From Maea johnstoni (Eukaryota; Annelida; Polychaeta; Spionida; Magelonidae): a DNA stretch of 64,000 nt. The notes under the pieces were generated by a model. That model was given only the letters and a program-made list of their open reading frames with translations. It made no database searches and was not told the DNA's origin. Made by a program: the position numbers and the translations under genes. Within the stretch, counting starts at the first letter, position 1. Every line of letters begins with the position of its first letter. The stretch spans positions 19,014,059 through 19,078,058 of the forward strand of contig OZ012688.1 in the NCBI GenBank assembly GCA_963942565.1. The letters are read 5' to 3'. Shown piece by piece: positions 34,200 to 46,695 of this stretch.

Positions 34200-34363
34200 G
34201 TGATTGAGCAATATTGGCAGGTACATCATGCATCGTGCCACCGTTATCCTCATCTTACTGGTTTGCCTCACCTTGTACCTTAACACCGGGGGATGGGGAC
34301 TTGTGCAGGCCTCCCCCGTGAGGTCAGCTGACCGGCAGTTGCCTGCAGTCACATCGGCATCCC
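34200..34363 (+). CDS. Candidate first coding exon of a secreted protein (signal peptide)
   Basis: A good acceptor (CCTTTCAATTCTTGTAG) precedes an exon with an in-frame TGA at 34201 and ATG at 34228. The frame encodes MHRATVILILLVCLTLYLN, a basic-hydrophobic signal peptide likely cleaved after LVQA, then SPVRSADRQLPAVTSAS, and ends in CCC before GTAGGT (donor at 34364, phase 1). The 45-residue start, with the mature chain beginning right after the signal, looks like a small secreted protein or peptide precursor. No downstream exon was found in the window. It could be a chance ORF, though signal peptide plus matching splice sites is unlikely by chance. Family not recognised. Confidence 0.4.
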
Positions 34364-35199
34364 GTAGGTTTATTTATTTATCTATTTATGTTTTCATTTG
34401 GTACGATGGTGCAGGTGTGAACGGCAGAACAAATCTTTTTAAAATTCGTCTGTTTTTGGAAAACGGTAGATTTTCTTTTAAATTTGTCCTGCTGTTTTTT
34501 ATGGAATAACAGCGAAAATAATTATATTTTTTCTGCGGTTCACAATTTCACCATCGTAATTTGAAACCCCTTATATCGGGGAATTTTTTTTGCCATACTG
34601 AAGCTCGTCATGTCTAGCTACTTGTTATAAATGGTAGAGAAACTGGAGTACCTGGTGGAAACCGCAGACTAACTGCAAGTCACTGGCAACTGTTGCACAT
34701 ACATCGAGCCGAATTCAAATTCGACACCTTTGGCAATGGTGATGGACTGCGTTTAACACAATTCACGAAATGATCCTCCCAGAAATAAGCCATCCTCTTT
34801 TCTTTAAAAACGGCGGGTTTTTAAAATTCTGTCCACACTCTGATATCGAGAAAATTTTCGGATCCCCCATAATTTGAGTACATTCAAAGCAAGTAGAAAT
34901 ACGTCATGAAATAGAGATTTGATAATCTTACTTGCCCTTTCTAGTTTGTGCAATCCTGAGACAAATACGCAACTAGATTATCTAGGATTATTCTTTCTTG
35001 TTTCGTGAAGGTATTCAGCAAGATAAAGTTATAGAAGATCCGCAAGGATTTTCTTTGGGATCTTTTGGACGACGTTAGAGATCAGCAGTCATGGTGAATT
35101 ATCGGATGGAAAAGATATACACGGAGCAGCGGACACACTGGATTAGAACACTCTGCACATGCAGTGATGTGATGTGAAGTGTTTACACGCAATGCTAAC

Positions 35200-35329
<130 letters not shown>

Positions 35330-35965
35330 GACACTAATAAACACTTCATATGTAATACTTTTAAGCTTGGGAAAACTGACATATTATTTTCTGAAATCAA
35401 CGATATAGTCAGAACCGTTCCTTTTTTAGTTTACGGGTACATTTCGAATATTTAACGCTTTAACTTCATATTGACCATTTGCGAACGTGACACGTTTCCA
35501 GGCGCTACGCGCCCTCGGGTATGAACAATGCGTCAAGTCAGCACGCCATTGCGTTGGTTTTCAAACACCTGTTCATGGATCGAAACAATTCCATCAGCGT
35601 GAAGTATTCAATAAATAGGAAGCACATGCAATAAACATAATCGATTGTCTTCCGCTTTTATTACTAGTGGCGTACGTCACTGTGATTTCTTTGGTTTATC
35701 ATCACCGTCTTCCTTTTCAAATCTAAATCATAAGTAGTAGCCAGTATCTAATCTGGCTATAAAATGGGGTTGAATATCGTGAATATCGGAACATTCTGAG
35801 AGTTTTTCCATGTTTTAAAGCCCCCATACTCTTCCTCATTATCTGATCAACCGTGACTGTCTATAGGCCTTCACTAAGCTGGGTAAGAGACCGACTAGCG
35901 GTATTACTTAAGCACATACAAGCCTACACTCACGCAAGGAGAGGTAACGCCCTTTTCAGCTTGTG

Positions 35966-35967
<2 letters not shown>

Positions 35968-36033
<66 letters not shown>
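35968..36033. repeat. (GA)n microsatellite
   Basis: About 33 uninterrupted GA units. Confidence 0.95.
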
Positions 36034-36037
<4 letters not shown>

Positions 36038-36088
36038 GTATGAAGTATGCGCTTATGGATGCTCATACAGTAGCAGGTGTCTGAGTTT

Positions 36089-36325
36089 AACACATTAATG
36101 CTCACAGCAGCCAAAATATAACAGCCTGATAATTTTGATAAAAACCTGCTGGAAAAGGCATAGTTAGAGAAATATTTGATGGAGAAATATCAGTTAGACC
36201 ATCACCAAAAACTCCCCTTCAAATATTTTGTGAACCCATTCTAATTTCCATAGTTATTGTCAAAAGTATTATAGATCCAGACGACAATATCTGGAGAAAA
36301 ATCTTTAAGTGTTTCACTATTACCA
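36089..36325. mobile_element. TTAA MITE family B, decayed copy
   Basis: Starts TTTAACACATTAATGCTCAC; interior block CTCCCCTTCAAATATTTTGTG. The right end is lost. Confidence 0.55.
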
Positions 36326-37244
36326 AAGGGTCAGTTTAATGTTGTTGCATAACAAGAAGGGTGATCAAAAAATAAAAGGTGACAAATATGAAATAAAGAT
36401 TATTTATTATCCTGAATACAAAACAACTGCTGATCAAGAACTTTAGATCCCTAAGTTGGAATTGAAACTTAATGTCATAAGTGCTCATAATCATCAAGAA
36501 CCATGCATGTAATCAGAACATTCATGCATACAGTTATGAATACAATTTTCAAAATAATTTGCCCGGGAGGCTAAAAAAGCACAGATTCTAATTCATTCAG
36601 ACTAGTGTTAAGATATGTGTTAATGATAATTACTACCATATATGTATAAATGGCATAATGTCAATAACTTATTTTACTCTCATATCATTATTTGATATTC
36701 CTCAGGGTCAAAGTTCAGGGCATCATGGTCCACTGACATAAATGCCAGCTATGCAATAATAATGTGTTAGTTTAAAGAAATATGTTTTGCTGCACGAAAC
36801 ACTGTTTTCATCTTTTGAGAGGCGGTAAAGAAAACCTTATCTAGTGGGGTACCTATGATCTTCAAAATTGGAAAACAAGCATATTTTGAAACGCCACACC
36901 TGAAGATTATTGATTGCTATCTGAGTTTATGAAATGCAAGATGTCGAAAAAAAAATGCCAATCTCCATTACTTGTTTATTGATTTCAGTGTTCAAAATAT
37001 CACAAAGATCAAAAACAGATAAATGGAATTGTTATCATTATTATCATATTTATCAAAATTGGTAAACATTGTATTGTTGTCATCATCATATTTATCACAA
37101 TATTTCATGCATCTGAAATCTTCTCAGCCAGAAATGTTCCTTTGACTTAAAGACGAATCACACATCGACCAATCGAAGACAAGTCACACAGTAACACTTC
37201 TTAATTCATTTGGAATCTACACAGTCATATATTTCATTTGGCTG
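36326..37244. other. Intergenic DNA without recognisable features
   Basis: AT-rich, with no gene, RNA or repeat that I can support. Confidence 0.5.
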
Positions 37245-37457
37245 TTAACCCTTCCAATGCTTAGGCTACTTTTGTCCAAAGCACAAGGACACAAAGATTC
37301 TTGAAAAACATCTTAAACCTGTCATGTTGGTATTCATTTGATAGCTCGCACCGAGTATTCTCAGATGAGTACCACTTTACTAGGATTTCAGTCATTATGT
37401 AGGGTTTTTGCATCCTTTTGTATTGGTAAAATTATCCGCACGAAGTATAAGGGTTAA
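37245..37457. mobile_element. TTAA MITE family A (copy 5, both TTAA ends intact)
   Basis: Starts TTAACCCTTCCAATGCTTAG and ends AGTATAAGGGTTAA, 213 bp. This is one of the two best copies for defining the family. Confidence 0.75.
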
Positions 37458-37613
37458 GAATGAAACAGGACAACAAAGGAACATTGTTATTAGTCTGATA
37501 TATACATGGTCAGAAAGGAACCTATTTTTGTCAAGATCGACCGATTCCCAAATCGATCGCTCTACCCAAATGAATAAAATACACCCACTCTTTAGTCGCA
37601 GGAATGGAAGACT

Positions 37614-37861
37614 CTAAATCCCCGCAGACCTCAGGAATCGACGCCATGGAAACTTGTGATCTCGGAATACCCTACCTAGGTTTTGAGTTAAGGTTTTGGT
37701 TAGGAATCCGGTGCAGGGTTAGGGTTAGGGTTATCTAAGCCGAAGCCTAGCCCTAACCCTAACTCTGTACCTGATTCCTAACCCTAACCCTGACTCTAGG
37801 TAGGAGATGCCAAGATCACAAGTTTCCATGGCGTCGATTCATAAAGTCTGCGGGGATTTAG
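37614..37861. mobile_element. Foldback element with telomere-like TTAGGG interior
   Basis: The outer arms CTAAATCCCCGCAGAC and GTCTGCGGGGATTTAG are perfect reverse complements. Further in, GACGCCATGGAAACTTGTGA is mirrored by TCACAAGTTTCCATGGCGTC. The centre carries GGGTTAGGGTTAGGGTTA on one side and CCCTAACCCTAACTC on the other. No flanking duplication was found. Confidence 0.75.
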
Positions 37862-38128
37862 CGTCTACCCACTGGAATGGTGGAAGACATGTCCTAACCA
37901 TCGGAGGCATAGTCAATATATTCAGCATGCATTTTTTTAGGATAGAAGTGCACGGTGTCATTCCCATGCAGTTACAAGCAGTGAATTCACTATCAGCTCA
38001 TTCTTGCCACATTACTCATGTTGTATATTCAGATTACAGTGTTTGATTTAGATGACATCAATTGTCTCTATCTAATTAACACTGGCACCTTTCGTCTGGT
38101 AACGGCCTAAGCAGAAGGTCGCCTTGGT

Positions 38129-38393
38129 CTTAGATGAAGAAAAGAATGGATATGTAGCTAGAGATCAATTACTATATGCGCTAAAGTGAAGGCCTGGCTA
38201 TTCCAGGAGTCACAAATCTGGCCTAAATGTGACGTCACTAGCAGACAAAGACCAATGAGGGCTCTCGTATCGTTTACAATAGGAGACAATTGCGCGCCAG
38301 CATGCGCAGAAAGCGACTTTTGTGCTATTCGCCGCAGCTACCTTGTTCAGGTTGACAGGCTGGTTTCATATCCATTTCTTTTATTCATCTAAG
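38129..38393. mobile_element. MITE family F (copy 2)
   Basis: The ends CTTAGATGAAGAAAAGAATG and (reversed) CTTAGATGAATAAAAGAAAT, with 7-bp flanks CCTTGGT / CTTTGGT (six of seven match). Confidence 0.7.
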
Positions 38394-39322
38394 CTTTGGT
38401 GCTTCGATACATCCGCACGGAGGTTGTGATATTGGTATTTATATAAACGTAGATAGGACACCTTGACATAAATTCAATGGATTTTTGTCATCCGGAATCA
38501 AGTGGCATTGTATTGTAGTGTATCTTTATTGACTACGTCATTTGACATAACAATGATAGACCATAACAATAGTTTGTGAATAAACAAACATTCATGAATA
38601 AACTCAACATAAAGTTCACATAGAACAATAAAGTGAACAATAAATAAAGTTACTTTATATGATTACGTCACGAAACCAACGAGGAGGATCTCGGAAGAGG
38701 AGGAGGAGGAACATATAAACATAAGGAACTTAGAAATTGTATAGTAATGTATGTTTATTTGCTGTAAATCGTGGTTTACAAAAGTCATTCTTCTACAAAA
38801 AAAATACAATAAGCAAAGTAAGTTAAACACATCAAAAAACATGGATGCGCTTTAACAGCAGCATACAAACAGGTAGCGTTACTATCAACGTGGAAGAAAA
38901 CATTATAAATCTTATTTGTTTTTTCTAAACAAAATACTCTATATAGAAAAAAGCTTAGCCTCCTAGAGAACGGCTTATAATAACTTATTCAAAAACAGTT
39001 GACAATTAGAGGAATTGACACACATAAAAAAAATAGACAGGAAATACGCATATAAGACCCATCCTTCTCGGGTACAAATCAGTACAAACTTTGTCTGACA
39101 CCTTAAGGGTCGAGACAAATGGAAGCATGCATTAGCACAAATCAGTCTATTCTGGAACTCGAGTCAGTGCCCTTATAACAGATACTCGTTCAACGTATGT
39201 AAGGGGGAGCAGTATTACAGTGAAAGAAGACCTTCAAAAGAAGGTATTAGAGAGCAAGTGCTACTAGACATGGGTAACAATTATACCTCTTGGACTTACT
39301 TCCTCTTATACACTGTCTTTGC
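38394..39322. other. Intergenic DNA with a possible reverse LINE 3' tail
   Basis: TGTATGTTTATTTGCTGTAA at 38747 recurs at 44742 as TGTACGTTTATTTGCTGTAA. On the minus strand these read like a LINE 3' end. A GGAGGA run lies at 38696. No gene seen. Confidence 0.35.
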
Positions 39323-40343
39323 TTAAAGGGCAAATACATCATCAGAATGATTAAGGTTCAGAATGAGCTAATACATGTCACCTTTCAAATAAGACCTCCC
39401 CCGAACCTGTCCTCTTCAGCACTACTCAGTTATAGCTTACAGAAGTGACCATGTAACAGGCCTGAGGCAGCCATATGGGGGCGTCTATCCTATCCCAAGA
39501 TGCACTCTGTTTTTGGCATCTTTTAAGGACCTCTGACTGTCACCAGTGCTTAAGAGATAGCAGTAATAGGGAGCTGGGCTCCCCCTTCCTGCTAATTTTT
39601 ATTCCTTGCTCATCCCTGATCACAATTTTTGGAAGCAAATAAAGCTTCAAGAAGTGAAACTTACATCGTATGGCAGAATTGAGCGATTCAGGAATTTGGA
39701 GGAATGGAAATAACTGACTCACCTTGGGAACTTCTCCCTTAGACCCACATGATCCTTTACTCAATGGTGCCATGTTCTTCACTCAAAGATAGCATCTTGA
39801 TAACAGGAAGTGAAGGAATACACATACTAATAAGTCCTACACTATTCCCATGAGTAACTACTACCTGAAACCAGAGTTGCAATTTCCTGTAAGTGATTAG
39901 CACAAACTGATTTCATAGCAATTAGGAAGCAATGGTTTCTACCCAAAAATAAGATACAAATCAAAGACAAGCCACATAGTATAACTTCCAAGAATTGTTG
40001 GAATATACAATAGAAAATTGAAAATAGAAAAGTTCAATCTTTGGGAATTGTGACCACTTACTGAAAGCCAGGAATGGAAATCTAAGCAGGAAAGGGGAGC
40101 CTTGCTCCCTATTACTGCTATCTCTTAAGCACTGGTGACAGTCAGCAGGTGCTTAAAAGATGCCATCTTGGGATAGGATGGACGCCCGCATATGGCTGCC
40201 TCAGGCCTGTTACATGGTCACTTCTGTAAGCTATAACTGAGTAGTGCTGAAGAGGACAGGTTCGGGGGAGGTCTTATTTGAAAGGTGACATGTATAAGCT
40301 CATTTTGAACCTAAATCATTCTGATGGTGCATTTGCCTTTTAA
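39323..40343. mobile_element. 1-kb foldback element (family E, copy 2, intact TTAA termini)
   Basis: Starts TTAAAGGGCAAATACATCAT; the right end read inward is TTAAAAGGCAAATGCACCAT. The arms are about 290 bp around a unique middle nearly identical to copy 1 (CAATTTCCTGTAAGTGATTA). It is inserted at the edge of a minus-strand LINE fragment. Confidence 0.75.
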
Positions 40344-40600
40344 GTGCAGCCCTGTACGCTCTACTAATAAAAGCACGTATCTCTACCCGTATTTCCAGCA
40401 TCGTGTCGAAAGTGTACCCATCGGGCGTGATTCCTAGGATAACCTCAAAAATTTCGTTATACCCTAGATCACCAGATTCAATAAGTATTTCAGACCTACG
40501 TCGGTTCCTGTCCGGATTTAAGGCTGGGCATCTCATAATAATGTATGTATCTTTATTGACCATAAATTGCATTTATGACAGTACAATACAAAAATAAACA
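40344..40600 (-). mobile_element. Reverse LINE 3' fragment
   Basis: The minus strand encodes MRCPALNPDRNRRRSEI followed by about 45 further residues, the shape of a LINE ORF2 C-terminus (the CP-x-L tail end of the CCHC region). The 3' side is cut by the foldback element, and no complete domain remains. Confidence 0.4.
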
Positions 40601-41001
40601 AAAGTAACATAATATGTTCTGGATCTTCAATGGCAAAACCATCACACATTTCATACATCCTATTGCTGCTAACGGTACCCTTCATCCTGTAATCATCATC
40701 AGTATAACTACGTTCTCACACTCTGTCTTACAAGCCCATGCTGTTGTTCCGGAATTTGCCACCAGGTGGAGTGGGTGGGGAAATCAGTTTCAGTTTTGGT
40801 TAATTCCAGTAGTTTCTGGGATTGGGCGTTCACTTGCAGTCGGCAGTCTGCACCTGCCACACCTTACACTCCCATATTAGGTTTTCCACTGTTCTTTGGA
40901 GTACCATTTAGTAATGCCTAGACGCGATCGGCCCTCTGACTGCGCTGCAGGCTAACTGTAGGTGTTAGTCAGGTTCAGTCGCGGCCACAACAGATGGCAT
41001 T

Positions 41002-41029
41002 ATTGCCGGGGCCCTCAGGCCCCGGCAAT
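41002..41029. repeat. Perfect GC-rich hairpin
   Basis: ATTGCCGGGGCC, loop CTCA, then GGCCCCGGCAAT: a 12-bp perfect stem with a 4-base loop. No U-run follows and there is no adjacent gene. Confidence 0.8.
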
Positions 41030-41490
41030 CTAGAAGAGCTTAAAATTTTTAGACACGGTCTGCGCCATTTTGAAACCACAGAGCACTGTGGGTAATTGCG
41101 TCTAACTCCACCACGCTCTACAGCAAAAAATCCACCACGTTCTGTATGTGGACTTCCGAGAACAAGAGTTTATTTCGTAAGTGGTAATGAACTACGTGGT
41201 AGGCTTCCATGAAATGCTGCGCTTTCGGAAGCTCTACGAGTACTCGTCGTTCGGATGGTTGCGTTCAGTGAAGCCAACGTACTTTCTGCCCCCAGTCACA
41301 CTATTTAGACCATCGCACATTTCAAAGTCGGCAGCTCCGACCTGATACGTTTACCTATCGTGCGATAGACGGATCCAGAGAATATCCGATACAAGGTGAT
41401 AGGAGTGGAGATGAAAGGAGTGGAAAGTAGTATGAAGCTAGTGGCGCTGGGCGCAACACAGCGCAAAGGTTAGGCAGGCATGGTAGAGGA

Positions 41491-41534
41491 ATGGATCCGT
41501 GCGCCAAAATATCGAGGCCGGCGCACGGATCCAT
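41491..41534. repeat. GGATCCGTGCGCC hairpin, copy 1
   Basis: ATGGATCCGTGCGCC, 14-base spacer, then GGCGCACGGATCCAT: a perfect 15-bp stem. Confidence 0.85.
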
Positions 41535-41801
41535 GTCTCAAGGGGAATGGATAGAGATGTAATAGTTATGGAATATACTAGGAATATGGGTAGTGAGTAA
41601 AGCAATTTAGTGATCGTGTAAATATGTAAAGCTAAGTTCGCCTGGGAAAAGAAAAAAAGGTCTGATTTCGAAAATATTTGTTACTTAAATATCATGAAGC
41701 TGAGAATATGGGGAATTCAAAAACATTAATAAGAATTTGCCCCCCCCCCCCCCTCCCCGTTATGATACTGACCAACCCTCTGGGTCATGGACTATTATGA
41801 T

Positions 41802-42116
41802 CAGGGACTTAGCCAGGATTTAGAAACTGGGTGCCTAAAATTTGCAATTGTTAGATTTTTGGGCGTCCAAATTTTTAGGGGGTACCACAATATTCTCAGA
41901 TTTCAACTATAAACATGTATAAATTGATCAAAATAAGGCATGATATCCTTATAGAATGTCATGGGAATTACTTGGAGATGAAAAAAGTCAAATTATATGC
42001 TTGAGATTGACATTCTAAGAAATTCCTCACAAAGTTTTTTGGGTGTCCTGAGGGGTGCTTTTTAAGGGTTTGGGTGTCCAAAAAGACACCCAGACACCCT
42101 GCTGGCTAAGACCGTG
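41802..42116 (+). mobile_element. hAT MITE family C, reference copy with perfect 8-bp duplication
   Basis: 315 bp from CAGGGACTTAGCCAGGATTT to CTGGCTAAGACCGTG, flanked by ATTATGAT on both sides (41794-41801, 42117-42124). It is present only in the left inverted arm, so it is younger than the arms. Confidence 0.85.
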
Positions 42117-43859
42117 ATTATGATATTTCCAGTTCAAAAGCAATCTGTGTGTGTTAATTTTCATAAATGGGAATCTGATATCAAGCTGCAAGTGTGATCT
42201 GCTACATAAAATCAAAGTTATTTCATAATCATATTCGTATGGTTATCAATTTGCCAACACCAGTAAAATATATTAGCCCACTCCTAAACTAACCTGACCC
42301 CTGGTGGCCAGGATTGGAACCGCGTGAAATCTCCTGATTTTGGATGGTTGAATGTTAACAGGTATGAATTTTATAACTCGGTCAGACACCTTCAGATTAG
42401 CTAAGTACTGAGTTGCCAACTTTCAAAAATCATCCACCATTCCTCAAGAATAAATTTATTTTCTAGCCAAGAGCCAAGAATTTCATAATATGCTGAACAT
42501 AGAAGTATTTGATCTTGAAAGATCACAGAATGTCTGGAAAGATCACACAATGTAAATGTTGTTTATGACGACATTTTCAGTTCCAAAGCTATCTGCGTGT
42601 TTTTGATAACTGTGTGTATATTATCATGCAGCAATTGTGATCTGCTACATAAAATTAAAGTTATCCTATTCACATATGTTTCCATGATTATCAATTGTAA
42701 AGGCCCACTCCTTAAGCAAAAGTACTAACCTGGCCCCTAGTGGCCAGAATTGGAACTAAACAAAATGAAACCAAAAGACGCCGCAGTATAGTAAACCGCC
42801 TGATATCTCCTGATTTTGGATTGTTGAATGCTGACAGGTACGCCAACGCACTTGCACAATATCAATTGAACATTTCATAACACACAAGTACCATGATTTA
42901 AGAACTTATGGCCAGTTTAACGATATTCTCAGCATGAGGTTATCTCCACCGCGTAGACTATAGTATAGATGTGTACGTCTAGATGTTAGACAAAGTCGCT
43001 GGATTACCGTAAAGTCGTTCCCCTATTGCGACATATTAGCTAGAAGTACATGGGCGCGAAAATATCCAAATAATTTTCCCAGATATCATGTAAAGACAGT
43101 CATTCAATCGCACGCATGACTTTGTTTTTTGGCCGCTCTGTTTCATCAATAAACTCGCTGCCATAAACCGTTATTTACGACGAATTTAGTAGAGTCGAAT
43201 CTCCCTGTACCTGTAAAGCCATCTGCGGGAGTGGCTGACCCCTGACCCTGCTATCACTTACAGTGAATCACTTCGGAAAGCCGTTTGCGTCCAGACTTGC
43301 TGAATGAATGTCTTGCGATTATCTTACGATGATTTCATGATAATCGCAAGACATAAATCATTGACTTGCGATTATCTAGCAATATAATCGGCTTCGATGA
43401 GTCATGCTGGTGTGACTGCAACATCAATTAGTACAATCGGAGTCGATTTTGAAATGGGGCGATAGTCGGACTCAAGTGTAAGTGTGACTGGAGCATTAGG
43501 GGGCTCGGGACATTCGTACTTTAACTGAGACTTTCGTGCAATTGTTGACCAATACTTTGGTCTATGTTCATGAAAACCATAATAAACTATATTTTTTATG
43601 AACACTGCGATTCCAGAGAGATTAAATATTCTAAACCTAATATGTGACAACATCACAGCTTCCTAGGGGTGGCGCCAAAAGACAGAGGTGTGAATTTGTG
43701 ATACATATATCTATATTATTGCAAACAACCTCATGGCTTCATCAAAGGTGTGACACAATATCTATTGATGCTTACATATTTCATAAAAATACAAAACTAC
43801 TACGATGGACTAAGTGTGAAGGGTCAGATAAAGAGCTTATTATTTTCACTAGATAAAAC

Positions 43860-44015
43860 TATTATTCCCGACCATCCTAGAGGGAGGGTAAATAAAACTT
43901 TATTTTTTCCGACCATGTGAAAGAGTAAATAAAACACTTTTTATTCTAACGACCGTTTTTTGGGGAAAGAAAATTTCCCCCCCGACCACTCTAGAGGGAA
44001 GGTAAATAAAACAAA
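43860..44015. repeat. Short tandem units with CGACCA and GTAAATAAAAC
   Basis: CCGACCATCCTAGAGGGAGG-type units followed by GGTAAATAAAAC occur about three times. A similar GAGGGAGGATAGATAAAG lies at 44486. Function unknown. Confidence 0.5.
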
Positions 44016-44085
44016 GACCGTATGCATGTTCATCAGTATATCAAGGAATATCGATCATTAGTACAAAAAGTAAAATGACCCTATG

Positions 44086-44191
<106 letters not shown>

Positions 44192-45683
44192 CGTTTCTAT
44201 CAATAGCTAGCATCTATCTGTCTGTATTTCTATTTGTGTAGTTAATCATCTATATTACACTATATACCTATCGGTCCGTATTTCTATCTATCTATATCTA
44301 TCCATCTATCTATCTATCAAGCTTATATATGTATGTGAGCATGTATGTGTGTGCGTGTCTGTGTTCACATATCGTTAGATAGAAAGATATATGGAAATAT
44401 ATCATGCGCATGGCCTTTGTTGGGATTCTCACAAATTAATTGGTTCCCTTTGCTAGTAAAATAATATATGTACTTTCCTTCTGCAGAGGGAGGATAGATA
44501 AAGTTTTATTTTCTCTCCCCCAGAGTAGAGTAGATTTGGAGGTTTCTCGTTTAAGAGGCTGGCGCCCAGGTGAGGGCTCCTCTCTCAGCTGATCAGATAT
44601 GCGATAACAGGCTAATTGCTAATTGGCTGTCTGGAGGTGAATCCATTTCAAAGTAGTCTGAAGTGCAAATTATGAGGTATATTAATTTCATTTCTTTCAT
44701 TTGCCATGGTAATTAGATTTTTTAAATATCATTATGTAGTTGTACGTTTATTTGCTGTAAAATCATTTTACAAAAGTCGCTCATATACTTTACAAAAATA
44801 GAAAACAAAACAAATCAAAAAAACATAAAGGGTAACAAAAACAAGAAATAAGATAGGGGACGGAGCATAATAGTCAGGCCATGCATTTAAGCAAAGTAAA
44901 GTATGAACACAAAGACTCACCAAACGGAGTCAAAAAGAAACGAGAAGCCAAGTAAGTTTGTCACCACAAAATTGTCCTACTGTAGTTACAACGCAAAATC
45001 ATAACTTAGTGAATCACTGCCCGTCAGTATTGGACGCTGATGCACTGGGTAGGTCAGTCTATAGTGAGACAAAGATGCCCGCATTCAGGGTTTTTTGGCA
45101 TTTCCTTAGGACTACTTTGTAAAATACTCATCCTTTGGTACTCTAGACGCAAATGTTCATGCAGCGCGTAGCGCCCCCAAAAGTGAAACGGCAGCAGATG
45201 TAACTAATTGAACCTCAGAATAGCAAGTTCATAACACTAGGAAAATTGGATTGCGAAACTGGCGATGCCATAAAGTTAACGACATGTAAAGGCGTATTGA
45301 TATAATCATTATTTTTTATTTATTTGAAAAGGCATTAGATTAAAAGATCAAATACAATTTTTCAGCTATTTTGGCGCTCCTTATTGGGTTCTAACGTCAT
45401 TCCGGCTATCCCGAGCCGGTTTGGAGTAGTTAGATAACAGGCGCCAGATTTGATTTGGCTATTTTACTGGCTCGCATGAGGTAGGTAGGTCATAATCAGT
45501 TTCGGGCCGTATGTAAATATGTGGGGTCATTGATAAAAGTGGCCTGGCGGTCTTTTTCAAAGATTTACTCCGGTATTCAGTCACGTAAATGACAGGACTA
45601 AACTCGGAATGCAAGGAACGATCTAAAATAGAGTTACGGGATTTCATCAATATAGCTCTCTTTTCAAACCTCCCTGTCATACA

Positions 45684-45758
45684 GATGGCGCCGTAGCTTA
45701 GTGGCTAGAGCGCCTGCCTGCAGGGCAAGAGGTTGCGGGTTCGATTCCATCTGACCGC
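45684..45758 (+). pseudogene. tRNA-Cys-like pseudogene or SINE head
   Basis: GCGCCGTAGCTTAGTGGCTA gives a good A box, CTGCAGG gives a 7-base anticodon loop with GCA (Cys), and GGTTCGATTCC is a good B box. The anticodon stem pairs at four of five positions, but the T stem (TGCGG against TCCAT) and the acceptor stem do not pair. It is therefore unlikely to be a working tRNA. Confidence 0.5.
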
Positions 45759-46275
45759 AACTAGCATCATCTTTTCCTGCCCAGTCCTTCGTCTGGCACT
45801 TTGAAACATTTCCTACTCTAAATAACGATGTCTATATTTTTATTATTTTTATTTCACTTTACTAAAATGAATTGTTGGTCAAATCCACTGATCCCAGAGA
45901 GAAGGTCTGCCTGAATTGGCGTTCGCTATAAGGGCCGATTTGATTAGTGTATGAAATTCCCTGGTTATAATAAACATTTCCACAGTTGTGAAGTTAGGAA
46001 TTTCTTCGAGAAAATCTATAGTTTAATGAATGTAAGTAATGCCTAAAAATTGAGCTCTGTGAAGTTTAATGGGTGTAAGTATTAATTTATATCTATTGAT
46101 GAAGGAAATGTTCCCTATGACGTTGGTATTGTCACTTTCATGCACACTTGCAGCACATGACTATTACTTTATGCAACTCCCACCCATTTACCTTCTATCT
46201 GCCCTTTCACACATCTCTACGTGCTGATCAGTGCCCTATCCAATCCCATGTACCTTCCACCTGCACTTTGGGCTT

Positions 46276-46317
46276 GGATCCGTGCGCCCGCCACTCACTT
46301 TTTGGGCGCACGGATCC
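46276..46317. repeat. GGATCCGTGCGCC hairpin, copy 2
   Basis: GGATCCGTGCGCCC, spacer of 14-15 bases, GGGCGCACGGATCC. It lies in the loop of the inverted locus with flanks unrelated to the other two copies. Confidence 0.85.
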
Positions 46318-46464
46318 TTATTACATCGACAACTTCTACTCCTCCTGCGGCCTTAAGCGCCTTGCCGCAACACTTGCTTCCCCCCTTCTCTGTAATTGTA
46401 CTGTCCTCCCAGTACCTCTTTCAACGGGGCCCTATCTGGATTAATACGCTCTTGTACATCTGGG

Positions 46465-46695
46465 TTATATATTTGCTAGATGTGAGCCATATTGGGATGA
46501 TCCTTTGAAGTCCCACCCGTCTATAAATTTACCCATCAGTACTCCGAAGTCGCATAGCTCGAAAGCATTACAGATCTCAGACAATTCGTTGTACATTTTT
46601 TCTCTAATAACATTATATGCATGACATTTGATCACCATATGCTTAGCATCTCCATAACTCTCGAGATCACCTAGTGTGCAACCCGGCGGGGGCAC
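46465..46695 (-). mobile_element. Reverse LINE C-terminal fragment, related to the 53-58 kb LINE
   Basis: The minus strand encodes LGDLESYGDAKHMVIKCHAY and NVIREKMYNELSEICNAF, matching the layout of the intact LINE C-terminus ([19 protein letters not shown] and [10 protein letters not shown]). The upstream pair of cysteines is lost. Confidence 0.55.

Noticed and set aside
37690-37800. Chromosome end or interstitial telomere
   Set aside because: The TTAGGG-like units are few, occur in both orientations and lie inside a foldback element.
40614-40880. 88-codon ORF
   Set aside because: No recognisable domain; it follows a reverse LINE fragment and no conserved feature supports it.
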